Source of the DNA: an uncultured Bacilli bacterium | GTDB taxonomy: Bacteria; Bacillota_I; Bacilli_A; RF39; UBA660 | DNA: 64,000 nt | Reading direction: 5' to 3' | NCBI GenBank assembly: GCA_934153675.1 | Contig: CAKPFG010000001.1 | Span: 169,279 to 233,278 of the forward strand | In this document: piece after piece, positions 45,395-55,033 of the stretch | How positions within the stretch are numbered: the first letter of the stretch is position 1 | Layout: each line of letters opens with the position of its first letter | Made by a program: the position numbers and the translations under genes | Notes under the pieces: model-generated | What the model saw: only the letters and a program-made list of their open reading frames with translations | What the model was told of the DNA's origin: nothing | Database searches by the model: none

Positions 45395-46377
45395 AAAGCC
45401 TCCAAGCAAACAGCATGACTAATAGATGGAATGGACTGTTTTTCGTTTACTATTGTTTGACTCATTAAAGCACCGGTTGCTACCATTAATACTTTTTTTA
45501 ATTTTCCTTTTTTCATTTTTTCTATTATATAACTATAAGCAACTAAAGCAATGCAAGAAGGCCCTGAACCTCCTGCATAAACATCTTTATTTTTAAGATC
45601 ATATATCATACAAGCACTATCTGCTAAATTATCAAATTCTATTTCATATTCAGTTTTCATAAAATCTTTCAAAATATTAAAACCGTATTTCCCTAAATCA
45701 CCTGTTAAAATCAAATCATAATCCTTTACCTTAGTATTGGTGTTTTTTAAGTGAGTAAATATGGTTTTAGCAGCAGCTGGAGCCATTGCTGCCCCCATAT
45801 TTAAAGGATCTTTTTGATCATAATCAACTACCGTTCCTAATGTAGCTGAAGTTATTTTTATTTTAGATTTTTTACTAGATAAAAAAGCACTTGCAGCACC
45901 AGTTGTTGTAAACGTAGCACTTTTTTTCTTTGGGCCTCCATATTCTACGGGTTGTCTAAATTGCTTTTCACTACAACAATTGTGTGAAGATGTAGATACA
46001 ACTGCATTTTTTACTTGATTTGAAGAAATTAAACAAGATGCAAGAAGTAATCCAAGCGTACTTGTTGAACAGGCTGCATATATCCCAATCAAAGGTATTT
46101 CTAGTTTAGCTGCAGTATAATTCGTACTAACTATTTGATTTAATAAATCTCCAGCTATATGAATATCAATATCATAATTTTTAAGTCCTATTTTACTAAG
46201 TAATACATCAACACATTCTTTATGCATTTTTATTTCTGCTAATTCAAATGTTTTCTCCTTAAAATATAAATCTTGATAACTTTTATCAAAATAATTTCCA
46301 AGAGGACCTTTTTTTTCATATGGACCAGTTATAGTTGCAGTTTCATTTACATATACATTGTCAAATTCAAAAGTCAT
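45391..46377 (-). CDS. spoVAD: stage V sporulation protein AD
   Basis: A thiolase-fold protein that binds dipicolinic acid. TFEFDNVYVNETATITGPYEKKGPLG at the start, DLLNQIVSTNYTAAKLEIPLIGIYAACSTS (the active-site-like Cys), and GGPKKKSATFTTTGAASAFL are conserved. 328 residues. It forms spoVAC-AD-AE with its neighbours. The other spoVA genes (AA, AB, B, F) are not here, which is common in reduced spore-formers. Confidence 0.97.
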   Translation of the reverse strand: MTFEFDNVYVNETATITGPYEKKGPLGNYFDKSYQDLYFKEKTFELAEIKMHKECVDVLLSKIGLKNYDIDIHIAGDLLNQIVSTNYTAAKLEIPLIGIYAACSTSTLGLLLASCLISSNQVKNAVVSTSSHNCCSEKQFRQPVEYGGPKKKSATFTTTGAASAFLSSKKSKIKITSATLGTVVDYDQKDPLNMGAAMAPAAAKTIFTHLKNTNTKVKDYDLILTGDLGKYGFNILKDFMKTEYEIEFDNLADSACMIYDLKNKDVYAGGSGPSCIALVAYSYIIEKMKKGKLKKVLMVATGALMSQTIVNEKQSIPSISHAVCLEAL

Positions 46378-46378
46378 A

Positions 46379-46819
46379 TTAACCTCCTATAATAATTAAT
46401 CTTAAAAAACCAAAAACATATGCACTCACAACACCAAATAATATAACAGAGCCCGCAAGACGAAACATATTAGCCCCAAGACCAGTCACTAATCCTTCTT
46501 TACGATATTCTAAAGCTGCACTCATCATAGCATGAGCAAATCCTGTAATTGGAACAATCAAACCACATTTAGCAAAATTGACCCATTTATCGAAAAAACC
46601 TAATGAAGTAAATAAACATCCCAAAAAAATTAATGTTACAATCATAAAAACAGAAGCTTCTTTGGTAGGAATATTTAAATAATAAGAATACATCTCAACT
46701 AAAACTTCGCCAATAACGCCCATAATACCACCTATAGAAAAACTTATAAATCCATTCAAAAGTCTGTTTTCTTTTTCCATATGTTTTGAAACTATGCTTT
46801 GATATTTATTTTTTTCCAT
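46379..46819 (-). CDS. spoVAC: stage V sporulation protein AC
   Basis: A mechanosensitive membrane subunit of the DPA channel. YQSIVSKHMEKENRLLNGFISFSIGGIMGVIGE begins the family pattern; GLIVPITGFAHAMMSAALEYRKEG and GLGANMFRLAGSVILFGVVSAY complete it. 146 residues. First gene of the spoVA operon; its ribosome site AGGAGG lies in the 3' arm of a hairpin, with a sigma-G promoter just upstream (46839-46868). Confidence 0.96.
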   Translation of the reverse strand: MEKNKYQSIVSKHMEKENRLLNGFISFSIGGIMGVIGEVLVEMYSYYLNIPTKEASVFMIVTLIFLGCLFTSLGFFDKWVNFAKCGLIVPITGFAHAMMSAALEYRKEGLVTGLGANMFRLAGSVILFGVVSAYVFGFLRLIIIGG

Positions 46820-46868
46820 AAAAAAATCCTCCTACCATTATTATGTAGAAGAATATTTCTTTTATTCA
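46817..46868 (-). promoter_or_regulatory. sigma-G promoter of spoVA embedded in an SD-sequestering hairpin
   Basis: Minus strand: TGAATA (46863-46868, overlapping the stop codon of the upstream prepilin gene), spacer of 17, CATAATA (46839-46845), a close match to the sigma-G consensus. The sequence ATTCTTCTAC in the spacer pairs with GTAGGAGGAT, which contains the AGGAGG of spoVAC; a run of seven Ts follows. RNA begun at this promoter (start near 46832) lacks the 5' arm and leaves the ribosome site free, while RNA reading through from the prepilin gene could fold and terminate or hide it. Confidence 0.65.
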
Positions 46869-47242
46869 TCAATTTTTTTATACTTTTCACATTCTTTTTC
46901 ATCATCTATATAATGATAATGATATTGATTACTATAAGACTTAATACCCACACAACCTATCATTTTCTTTTTTGTAAGTGGATTAGTTAACATTGTATCA
47001 AGATAACCACTACTTACAATATCTTTTACATATATAACCTTCTCATCATTTTCTACTTTAAAATCAGAATTCATAATATAATTTTCAGCAGAAGACAAAA
47101 TCGTATTAACCTGAGATTCATAACTACTTTCTCTTGCCTTTTTTATAGAATCATTGACTGTTGGCACTAAAATAACAGAAAGAATAGAAAGTATTACTAA
47201 GATTGCCAAAAGTTCTATTAAAGTAAATGCATTTTTTTTCAT
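46862..47242 (-). CDS. short prepilin-type protein
   Basis: 126 residues with the class III prepilin signal AFTLIELLAILVILSILSVI, then an E/S-rich helix and a small Cys-containing C-domain (IGCVGIKSY ... CEKYKKIDE). It is probably a pseudopilin exported and cleaved at the membrane. No pilus-assembly genes are near. Its stop codon is part of the spoVA sigma-G promoter. Confidence 0.8.
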   Translation of the reverse strand: MKKNAFTLIELLAILVILSILSVILVPTVNDSIKKARESSYESQVNTILSSAENYIMNSDFKVENDEKVIYVKDIVSSGYLDTMLTNPLTKKKMIGCVGIKSYSNQYHYHYIDDEKECEKYKKIDE

Positions 47243-47353
47243 ATCATCATCTCTATCTATAACAATTTTATCAAATTTTTATATAAAAATAAAGCTTTTT
47301 AATTATAAATGTATAACTATAATATAATAACGAACAATAATAATGGTGATGAT

Positions 47354-47854
47354 ATGTATCTTATAAATAATTTTTTTATCTTTTCCATAATGGGTCATAT
47401 ATTTGAATCTATTATGTTTATATTTTTAAATAGCAATAACAATAGTGGAATATTAATAGGCCCCATTACCCCTGTTTATGGTTTTGGAATTGTTTTAATA
47501 ATTCTTATCAATAAAATAATAGACAAATTTAATTTGAATATCATTGCAAAAATAATTATATCATTTTTATTATATACAATAATACTATCATTTATTGAAT
47601 TTATAGGTGGGGTTATAATAGAAAAATTATTTAATAAAGTATTTTGGGATTATACAAATCATAAATTCAACTGGGGACATTATATATCTTTAGAAATGGC
47701 ATTACTATGGGGAATAATTTCATCATTATATCTTTTTGTTTTCAAAAGACTTTTTGATAAATTAATTAAAAAAATTCCAAATTATGTCACCTATTTTTTT
47801 ATGATTTTATTTTTATCTGATCTAATAGCTACATTAATAATCAAATTAAAGTAA
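47354..47854 (+). CDS. putative ABC-transporter type IV / CmpB-like membrane protein
   Basis: From ATG 47354 (GGTGA site), 166 residues with five membrane helices. FSIMGHIFESIMFIF, GILIGPITPVYGFGIVL and EFIGGVIIEKLFNKVFWDY followed by WGHYISLEMALLWG are the hallmarks of the ABC_trans_CmpB family found in Bacillota. Role unknown. It lies alone on the plus strand and converges on the gene at 47846, overlapping its 3' end by 9 bp. Confidence 0.75.
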   Translation: MYLINNFFIFSIMGHIFESIMFIFLNSNNNSGILIGPITPVYGFGIVLIILINKIIDKFNLNIIAKIIISFLLYTIILSFIEFIGGVIIEKLFNKVFWDYTNHKFNWGHYISLEMALLWGIISSLYLFVFKRLFDKLIKKIPNYVTYFFMILFLSDLIATLIIKLK

Positions 47855-48361
47855 CTTAGTAAAATGACTATCCACTTCATTTAAATAATACTCATCAGCA
47901 ACTTTTCCAATAATGTTTTCATTCCTTTTATCATCATCTTCTTTAATATAATCAACAACGCATTCTTTAATGGCATCAATATTATTTTCACACATAAGAT
48001 TTCCTAAATGTATAACGGCTTTATTACCGTTATTTTTATTGTATAAATCAATTTCATCAAGTAAACCATAAAGTAAAGCAACCTGTTTTTTACTTACTTG
48101 CATATTAGTTGGTAAAAACATATATATATCAGCATATAAAACCGTTATACAAATTAAATTTTTATCAAAATCACCCATTTCTAAAAACAATTTTTTTAAA
48201 AGTTCATAATGAGTGATGTCTCCAAAATCACTAATTGCTGGTAAAAAAACCAGTTGATTCTTTGTAATTGCTACAACACATTTCTTATATTTTTCATAAT
48301 TTTTTAGATAATCAATAAAACTATTATCCTTGTTTATTATTTTTATTATATCATTTTTCAT
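47846..48361 (-). CDS. conserved-looking protein of unknown function, downstream of addA
   Basis: Not recognised. From ATG 48361 (GGGAG site) it has 171 residues, soluble and mixed alpha/beta, with FLPAISDFGDITHYELLKKLF and a middle helix KKQVALLYGLLDEIDLYNK. It begins 12 bp downstream of the addA stop and is probably co-transcribed with addBA. Nothing visible indicates nuclease or helicase activity. Confidence 0.5.
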   Translation of the reverse strand: MKNDIIKIINKDNSFIDYLKNYEKYKKCVVAITKNQLVFLPAISDFGDITHYELLKKLFLEMGDFDKNLICITVLYADIYMFLPTNMQVSKKQVALLYGLLDEIDLYNKNNGNKAVIHLGNLMCENNIDAIKECVVDYIKEDDDKRNENIIGKVADEYYLNEVDSHFTKLL

Positions 48362-48372
48362 ATATTCTCCCA

Positions 48373-51300
48373 TCATAATTTCTTTAACATTTTATCTAAG
48401 ATTGAATAAAGATATATATTAACTTTTTTATTGGTTTTTTTCTCTATGTAATTTTTATAACCGTTTAATTGTTTAACATATTCCCTATCAAGTACATTTT
48501 TTAATTTATAGTCAATTATATTAATATAATCATCGTATTCCATAATCAAATCAATAAATCCATGATAGCTAATATTATCTAATTCATATTTAAATTCATA
48601 TTCTTTATATATATTACAATCAAAATTTATTTGATCATTTTCTAAAAAACTTTTTATATATGGTACATACTTACTATTTATAATGCTATAATCTGGATTT
48701 TTAAAATCTATATTTTCTAATATATAATGAATATCTAAACCTAAATTTAAATTTTCCTGTTCCTCTTTATTAATCAAATGTATATCATCATGTGAAAAAT
48801 GAGCATTTTTAATAGGTTTATATTCGATATTAATTTTTTTATCAATTATATTATCATCAAAATCATGCAAATACTCATCTAAATTAGTAGATATCACATT
48901 TTTATAATTTAAATCAACATTAACTTCAGTATCTTGAATAAACTTTTCAATAAACGGATAAATTGAATTTAATATATCGCGAAATGATCTATATTTTAAT
49001 TTATCCATTTCATTAAACTCGGATTCACTGTATTCTAAATTGGTTACTATAATCATTTTTTCACGTGCCCTAGTTAAACCTACATAAAATAACCTAATTT
49101 TTTCAGAAATTTCTTCCTTTATATAGTCATAACGAACTAGTTCTTTTACAAAAGTGTCATTTAATGTATCTTTGAATACTGGTAAAATAAGACCATACTT
49201 ATTATAATAAAAAACATTTTCTTTTAAATCACTAATATTAAATTTCTTATGAAGCCCAGTATAATAACAAACTGGAAATTCTAACCCCTTTGATTTATGA
49301 ATATTCATAATTTTAACACTATCTGACGAGACTGTATTTAATGAATATTTTATTTCTGTTTTATCTATTTCATTCATATAATTAATAAAATCAATGGGAG
49401 TATATCCTAATTCTTCTAAATTATCAGCAATATTAAATAAATAATATATTCTAACTATTGAATCATTCATATTACCAAAAAGAGGAATTTTCAAATAAAA
49501 GGAAAAATCATCTATTATTTTGTTTAATAATTGTTTATTAGTTAATTTATTTAATAAATAGCTTATATTTTGACTTTTTACAAATATTTCATTCTCATAA
49601 AAAGTATTATTTTTAAATATAGTAAAAATCATCTGATCAGTATAACTAAATAAATAACTACGTGCAATACTAACAAAATAATATCTAAACTCCTTATCAA
49701 AACATTTATTATATATCTTAAAAATTAAATTAAGTATATTTTTGATTAAAATTATATCTATAGAACTTGATAAAACTTCATCACGGTACATAACAAGAGG
49801 AATATTTAAATATTCAAATATTTGTTTATACTTTAAAAATTCTGTATTACGATCCATTATAATACATATATCATTATAGTTTATATCTCTTAATTTATTT
49901 GTTTCTTTATCAAGAACTTGATATTTTTTTTCTATTTTATCCTTTATATCTTTGGCAACAATGAATATTTCAGCTTCCTCTTTAGTATAATCTCCTTCTT
50001 CATAATTAAGTATAGTAAGTTTATTGTTATCACAAAAAGCATAGTTAGTATTTCCAAACACCATTTGATGTGAAGATTTATAATCTGCACCACCAATAGC
50101 AATATTCATAACAACATTAAATATATCATTAATAGAAGATAATACTTCCTTTCTCGATCTGAAATTTTTCAATAAATCAATTTTTATTCCACCATTTTTA
50201 TTTTGATAATTTAAATATTTATTTTTAAAAATATTAGGATTTGCATTTCTAAAACGATAGATAGATTGTTTTACATCACCTACCATATATACATTATTAT
50301 TGCTGATAAGAGAAATAAATTCCTCTTGCAAATCGCTAGTATCCTGATACTCATCAACCATAATTTCATTATAATAATTTTTTAATTCTTCCCTAACCTG
50401 TTTATTTTCCCTTACAACTTTAATAGCCAATTTAGAAATATCTACAAATTCATAAGAATTATTTTTCTCTTTAAATATTTTTATTCTTTTATCTAATTTT
50501 TTTAGTATTTCAATAATAATTAAAGCATAATCTTTAGTATCATATATATCATCATAACAAATATTGACAAAATTATTAATTTCTTTTATTAAATTAGATA
50601 TATTGGTCTTATATTTTTTTATATCTGGTGTTGATTTAGATAATCTTGGTAATTTTATATTAATATTATTTTTAATATCAGAAAAACTTTTAGATAACAT
50701 TAAAGGTTCTAACAAATCATATACTTTAATATAATAATCATTACAATCACCTGTTTTAATATAATTTAAATTACACTTTATCTCTTTAATTTTTTCCAAT
50801 AATAAATTTAAATATTCATCTTTTAGTGCGCTAATATTTTTATCTGAATAAAAATTATCTACATATGTATCTAGAAACTCCTCTTTATTTATTTTTAAAT
50901 CCAAATTATTATTTATTTTTATAATTTCATCTATTAAAACATTATCATCTTTAAAACATAAATCATTTATTAATTTATTAAATAAAATATTCTCTGATTT
51001 ATAATATTCTTCAAATATTTCGTTCATTATTTCCATTTTTTTTATATTAATAATTGAAGAATCAATAATTTTTAAATTTTTACTTACCTTCAACAAATAA
51101 TGATATTTTTCAACTATATAAAGTGAATATGAATCAAAAGTTGTAATAAACGAAGCATCAATTAAATCAAGCTGTCTTTTTAAATTAGCTTTAATAATTT
51201 TACTTCTAATTCTTTCTTTCATTTCTCTAGCAGCCTCTTTAGTAAATGTCAAGATAAGTAACTTATCTACATCTATTCCATCATTTAATTTGCGAATTAC

Positions 51301-51408
51301 TCTTTGAGATAATACTGCTGTTTTTCCACTACCAGCTCCTGCTGAAACTATTATTGACGAATTATCTAAATCTATAGCTTTTTGTTGTTCTTCTGTAAAT
51401 TTTGGCAT
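48373..51408 (-). CDS. addA: ATP-dependent helicase/nuclease subunit A
   Basis: A UvrD-like helicase fused to a RecB nuclease domain; with AddB it resects double-strand breaks. Motif I is VSAGAGSGKTAVLSQRV and motif II VDEYQDTSDLQ. MVGDVKQSIYRFRNANP, IMNIHKSKGLEFPVC and RLFYVGLTRAREKMIIV also match, and the C-terminal nuclease has GFIDLIMEYDDYINIIDYK. 1011 residues, shorter than B. subtilis AddA (about 1230). Confidence 0.96.
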   Translation of the reverse strand: MPKFTEEQQKAIDLDNSSIIVSAGAGSGKTAVLSQRVIRKLNDGIDVDKLLILTFTKEAAREMKERIRSKIIKANLKRQLDLIDASFITTFDSYSLYIVEKYHYLLKVSKNLKIIDSSIINIKKMEIMNEIFEEYYKSENILFNKLINDLCFKDDNVLIDEIIKINNNLDLKINKEEFLDTYVDNFYSDKNISALKDEYLNLLLEKIKEIKCNLNYIKTGDCNDYYIKVYDLLEPLMLSKSFSDIKNNINIKLPRLSKSTPDIKKYKTNISNLIKEINNFVNICYDDIYDTKDYALIIIEILKKLDKRIKIFKEKNNSYEFVDISKLAIKVVRENKQVREELKNYYNEIMVDEYQDTSDLQEEFISLISNNNVYMVGDVKQSIYRFRNANPNIFKNKYLNYQNKNGGIKIDLLKNFRSRKEVLSSINDIFNVVMNIAIGGADYKSSHQMVFGNTNYAFCDNNKLTILNYEEGDYTKEEAEIFIVAKDIKDKIEKKYQVLDKETNKLRDINYNDICIIMDRNTEFLKYKQIFEYLNIPLVMYRDEVLSSSIDIILIKNILNLIFKIYNKCFDKEFRYYFVSIARSYLFSYTDQMIFTIFKNNTFYENEIFVKSQNISYLLNKLTNKQLLNKIIDDFSFYLKIPLFGNMNDSIVRIYYLFNIADNLEELGYTPIDFINYMNEIDKTEIKYSLNTVSSDSVKIMNIHKSKGLEFPVCYYTGLHKKFNISDLKENVFYYNKYGLILPVFKDTLNDTFVKELVRYDYIKEEISEKIRLFYVGLTRAREKMIIVTNLEYSESEFNEMDKLKYRSFRDILNSIYPFIEKFIQDTEVNVDLNYKNVISTNLDEYLHDFDDNIIDKKINIEYKPIKNAHFSHDDIHLINKEEQENLNLGLDIHYILENIDFKNPDYSIINSKYVPYIKSFLENDQINFDCNIYKEYEFKYELDNISYHGFIDLIMEYDDYINIIDYKLKNVLDREYVKQLNGYKNYIEKKTNKKVNIYLYSILDKMLKKL

Positions 51409-51418
51409 AATTCTCCTT

Positions 51419-53695
51419 TCAATTATTTTCTAAATAGTCAATAGTATCTAAATAAACTATATCTTTTTGTTTCATAAAACAAATATCCTGATAAATGCAA
51501 AACTCACAACCTATGTTTTTTCTATCAATATTTTTAGGATTAATAGTAAATTCTGAAGAAACTATTTTATTTATACATTCATTAATCTTTTCTTCCACAA
51601 GATTAATCAATTTATGAATATTATTATCAGATAAAACTTTACTAGTAGCAAAAAAATTAGAATCATTTTTAACTTTTAATGATTTTATTAAACTACTATC
51701 CTTATATGTTTTATCAAACTTAGCAATATATTTAGTATTACTATATCCCACTAATTTTAAATTAGCTTCTTTTTTATCTAAAGAATCACTTTTAGACAAT
51801 TTATTCAAAATAAATTGTAAATAAAAGCCAGCAAACTTGGATGTATTAAATTTCTTATGTGCTAAATAAAGATAAACAGCAAGTTGCATATTTATACCAA
51901 AATAATTTAATTTAAGATCAATAGATGATAATCCAGTTTTATAATCTATTAATGCATATAATTTATCATCTGTCATTATTTTATCTATAACACCAACAAA
52001 TGTTATATCGATTTTATTTCTAAATTTAATTTCAATTTTTTCTTCATATAGCCTTTTTTTAAGAAGTATATAATCATCCTGTTTTTTTATTGTTTTTAGT
52101 AAAAATGGCAATTCTTCTTTTAATTTATTTAAAAAGAATTTTTCTTTCAAAGACATTTCTATTTTATGTTCTAAAATATATTTTTCTATACAAGAATTTA
52201 TATCTATATCATTTTTACATCCTTGTTCTAAAACATAATGAAAAATAGAACCTATATGTTTTTTTGTATTATCATTATTTTTATCTATTTTCAAAATATA
52301 TTTTAAATAATACTTAAAAGAACATTTATAATAATCATTCATACTAGTATAAGAAAGAGTAAGTTTATTTGATAAATAATCATATAATTCTAAAGAATTG
52401 ATTTTTTTATAAGAATTATCAAAGCTATTATAATCTATTTTATAATGCTTATTAAAAAGAGCAAACCTTTCATCAACAGTTCCATATTTATATAAATTAT
52501 CCATCATTAAAGCTAAATTAACTTGATTACTAATAGTAGAATAATTTATACTAGCAGGAATTTTTACTATTTTCTCTTCTTGATCTAATATATTAGCCTT
52601 AGTAAAAACAGCAAATGGTGTTTTTAATTTATACGTAATAATAAGATTTTTTATATTTTTTAGTGCTAAAGTAATCAATTGTCTATTTCTTTTATTTATA
52701 TCACAAATATTATCTAATGTAGTTAAATATCTTATATCATCCGTAATATAATCTTTATCCAAAACTACTTTGGGAACACTTTCTTGATTGTAATTTAAAT
52801 AAAAAACATATTCATCAGTTACATCCCTTTGTAAAATATCTATTACTTCTATTTCATTATCATAGTGAGTAGTTATCTTGGCTTTTCTTAAATCATCTAT
52901 CACAAAATCTTTAACTAAATTATAATCACTAATAAAGTTATATTCATTTAATATAGATATAATTTTATCTATAATATCTTTATCACATTTATTTTCTTTT
53001 AATATTTCTAATGTAGATTTAATATTGCTAGAATAATTTTCAATAAAAAGTTTCACTGTATAAGTACTATAAATATTTATATCTGTTGCAATTTTTAAAT
53101 TATACATATTAAATATTCTATTTATAGGATTATAATAATCATTGTTAATTCCTGCTATTTTTATTTTTTTTAAAGGAATATTATGTTCTATTAAATCACA
53201 AATTTTAAAAGCTACATATTCAACTTCCTCATCAATAGTATTAAATTTATATATATAATTATCATAATCATGATAATCTTTTGTTATTATATTTACATTA
53301 GTAATTTTTTTTAGTTGTTCAATCATTTCTTTTTCTAATTTATTAAAATAATATCCATCAAAAATAACATCATGTCTTTTTAAATATTCTTTAAATAAAT
53401 TATCTATAATTAAATAGTTTTTAGATAATAAATAATTTTTCATTTCAACTAATTTATCTAGTTTGACGTTATTATAATTTTTATTTTCAATATAATACAT
53501 ATTCTCTAAATATATTAAAGAAACTTCATAACTACATCCATATTTTCTAGACAATTCATATATAGTTTTTTTATTATAATCAAAATAATAATGTTTTTTA
53601 AATTCCACTTTAGTCATATACTTTACTTGTTTTAAAGATTGTGAATCATTATTTAATATATTATCCTTTTTATAATTCTCACATACATAAATCAT
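51419..53695 (-). CDS. addB: ATP-dependent nuclease subunit B (short form)
   Basis: 758 residues against about 1160 in B. subtilis. The C-terminal half is clear: SYTSMNDYYKCSFKYYLKYIL supplies the first cluster Cys, FVGVIDKIMTDDKLYALIDYKTG the nuclease Asp-Lys motif, and CEFCIYQDICF the remaining three Cys of the iron-sulphur staple. The N-terminal helicase-like half is reduced and I see no Walker A. It starts 10 bp upstream of addA in the usual addB-addA order. Confidence 0.88.
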   Translation of the reverse strand: MIYVCENYKKDNILNNDSQSLKQVKYMTKVEFKKHYYFDYNKKTIYELSRKYGCSYEVSLIYLENMYYIENKNYNNVKLDKLVEMKNYLLSKNYLIIDNLFKEYLKRHDVIFDGYYFNKLEKEMIEQLKKITNVNIITKDYHDYDNYIYKFNTIDEEVEYVAFKICDLIEHNIPLKKIKIAGINNDYYNPINRIFNMYNLKIATDINIYSTYTVKLFIENYSSNIKSTLEILKENKCDKDIIDKIISILNEYNFISDYNLVKDFVIDDLRKAKITTHYDNEIEVIDILQRDVTDEYVFYLNYNQESVPKVVLDKDYITDDIRYLTTLDNICDINKRNRQLITLALKNIKNLIITYKLKTPFAVFTKANILDQEEKIVKIPASINYSTISNQVNLALMMDNLYKYGTVDERFALFNKHYKIDYNSFDNSYKKINSLELYDYLSNKLTLSYTSMNDYYKCSFKYYLKYILKIDKNNDNTKKHIGSIFHYVLEQGCKNDIDINSCIEKYILEHKIEMSLKEKFFLNKLKEELPFLLKTIKKQDDYILLKKRLYEEKIEIKFRNKIDITFVGVIDKIMTDDKLYALIDYKTGLSSIDLKLNYFGINMQLAVYLYLAHKKFNTSKFAGFYLQFILNKLSKSDSLDKKEANLKLVGYSNTKYIAKFDKTYKDSSLIKSLKVKNDSNFFATSKVLSDNNIHKLINLVEEKINECINKIVSSEFTINPKNIDRKNIGCEFCIYQDICFMKQKDIVYLDTIDYLENN

Positions 53696-53742
53696 GCTAT
53701 CACCAATTAAATTATACTATATTTCAGCAATAATTCAAATGA

Positions 53743-53778
53743 AATTTAAAAAAAGATATTTTAATATACCTTTTTTCG
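53743..53778 (-). terminator. terminator upstream of addB
   Basis: Minus strand: an A/T-rich stem, AAAAAAGGTATATT with AAATATCTTTTTTT, ending in Ts. It follows the 25-codon ORF at 53781. Confidence 0.5.
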
Positions 53779-53780
53779 TC

Positions 53781-53858
53781 TTAAATAACTATATAACTAC
53801 TTAAATAATCTTCATAAATTAAAATTATAAATAAAAAACATAGTAAAAAAATAATCAT
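53781..53858 (-). CDS. possible 25-residue hydrophobic peptide
   Basis: MIIFLLCFLFIILIYEDYL plus a short tail, preceded by GAGGTAT and followed directly by a terminator. One membrane helix with a polar end, like small type I toxin-like or membrane-regulator peptides. It could be chance in AT-rich DNA. The rest of the 53696-53982 gap shows nothing else. Confidence 0.3.
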   Translation of the reverse strand: MIIFLLCFLFIILIYEDYLSSYIVI

Positions 53859-53982
53859 TGATACCTCTAAATTACTTTTAATAGATTTATAAAATAAAGC
53901 ATTATGAAAATTTCAAAAAATATTATTTCAATATAATAATTTTTTATATCAATATGTTAATAGTAAAGATTAAATTTTTTTA

Positions 53983-54489
53983 TTATTTTTTAATATCTTT
54001 ATTTTCAAGAATTTTTAATAATTTATTTTGATTTAATATCACCTTGTCAAGTTTATCGTGTAATTCTTCTAATATAAGTTCACTTTTTAAATCAGTTTTA
54101 TAATCATTAGTACTCTTTAGACTATCCTTTTTTGCTGCTCTATTTTGACTCATCATTATTATTGGAGCTTGAAGCGCTGCAAGACATGAAAGTAATAAAT
54201 TTAATAATATAAAGGGATATGGATCCACATTTTTAAAAACAAAAACATTTAACATAGTCCATGAAACAAGAAAAATTATAAAACCAATAATAAATGACCA
54301 ACTACCAGCTATTTTAGTTAATTTATCAGCAATAATGTCACCAAATTTTATATTCATTTTATCTTGTTTATCAACATCAATTGCAATTGGTTGATCTATT
54401 AACATATCAAGTAATTCATCTTCATTTTCTGTATTTATTTCTTGATTTAATAACAATTTTACTATATCTGATTTTTTTAAATTCTTCAT
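53983..54489 (-). CDS. DUF1003 membrane protein
   Basis: 168 residues. FGDIIADKLTKIAGSWSFIIGFIIFLVSWTMLNV and DPYPFILLNLLLSCLAALQAPIIMMSQNRAAKKD are the two DUF1003 helices and the conserved QNR motif. A C-terminal coiled coil follows. Function unknown in the family. It stands at the boundary between the core chromosome and the mobile-element region. Confidence 0.85.
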   Translation of the reverse strand: MKNLKKSDIVKLLLNQEINTENEDELLDMLIDQPIAIDVDKQDKMNIKFGDIIADKLTKIAGSWSFIIGFIIFLVSWTMLNVFVFKNVDPYPFILLNLLLSCLAALQAPIIMMSQNRAAKKDSLKSTNDYKTDLKSELILEELHDKLDKVILNQNKLLKILENKDIKK

Positions 54490-54510
54490 ACTACCACCAA
54501 AACAATTATA

Positions 54511-55011
54511 TTACGTATTTATAAATTTGTAAATAAAAATAAATAATTTAACAGGATAAACTTCTTCTTTTCCATATGCATCTATTTCTCTTAAAGCTTT
54601 CATTTTATCTTGTATCATTGTTAAAGATTCTTTTGTAAATATAGTTGATTTTCCAACTTGTCTTTCTAATCCTCTTTTGCAATTATCCTTAAAAGGTACT
54701 CCAATAATATGAAGATGTGGAGATAATTCATCAAAATGAATTGTAGCATTTGCCACTTTAAATGATGGAATAAGATTTTCTAAATTAATCACTTGTTTTT
54801 CAAACACACTTACCATTTTATATTTTTCTTCTATTGTTTTATCAGACCAATAATACATATTACCAAGTTCAATAATAATCTCAACGGCTAAATCGTGTTT
54901 ATTATCATTTGCTATTTTAGAAAAGTAATTATTTATTTTTCTATCATCACGAGCTTGATCTTCGGTAGATACACGAATATAAAGTCCTGCTATTTTCTTT
55001 TCTTCATTCAT
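54511..55011 (-). CDS. in-frame fusion: serine recombinase N-terminus joined to a MobV relaxase segment (fusion 1)
   Basis: 166 residues. Residues 1-21 ([17 protein letters not shown]) are the start of a large serine recombinase. From about 24 (DRKINNYFSK) to about 140 the sequence is the middle of a MobV relaxase, including the metal site HFDELSPHLHI. The final ~26 residues match neither parent. Against the complete order recombinase-then-mob at 60827-57404, this is a deletion joining the two genes in frame. Both active centres are lost: it has no recombinase catalytic-domain remainder and no relaxase N-terminus. It keeps the leader module (55034-55126) and ribosome site of the recombinase. 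Confidence 0.75.
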   Translation of the reverse strand: MNEEKKIAGLYIRVSTEDQARDDRKINNYFSKIANDNKHDLAVEIIIELGNMYYWSDKTIEEKYKMVSVFEKQVINLENLIPSFKVANATIHFDELSPHLHIIGVPFKDNCKRGLERQVGKSTIFTKESLTMIQDKMKALREIDAYGKEEVYPVKLFIFIYKFINT

Positions 55012-55033
55012 TAATTTTTAACTCCTTTTCCTA

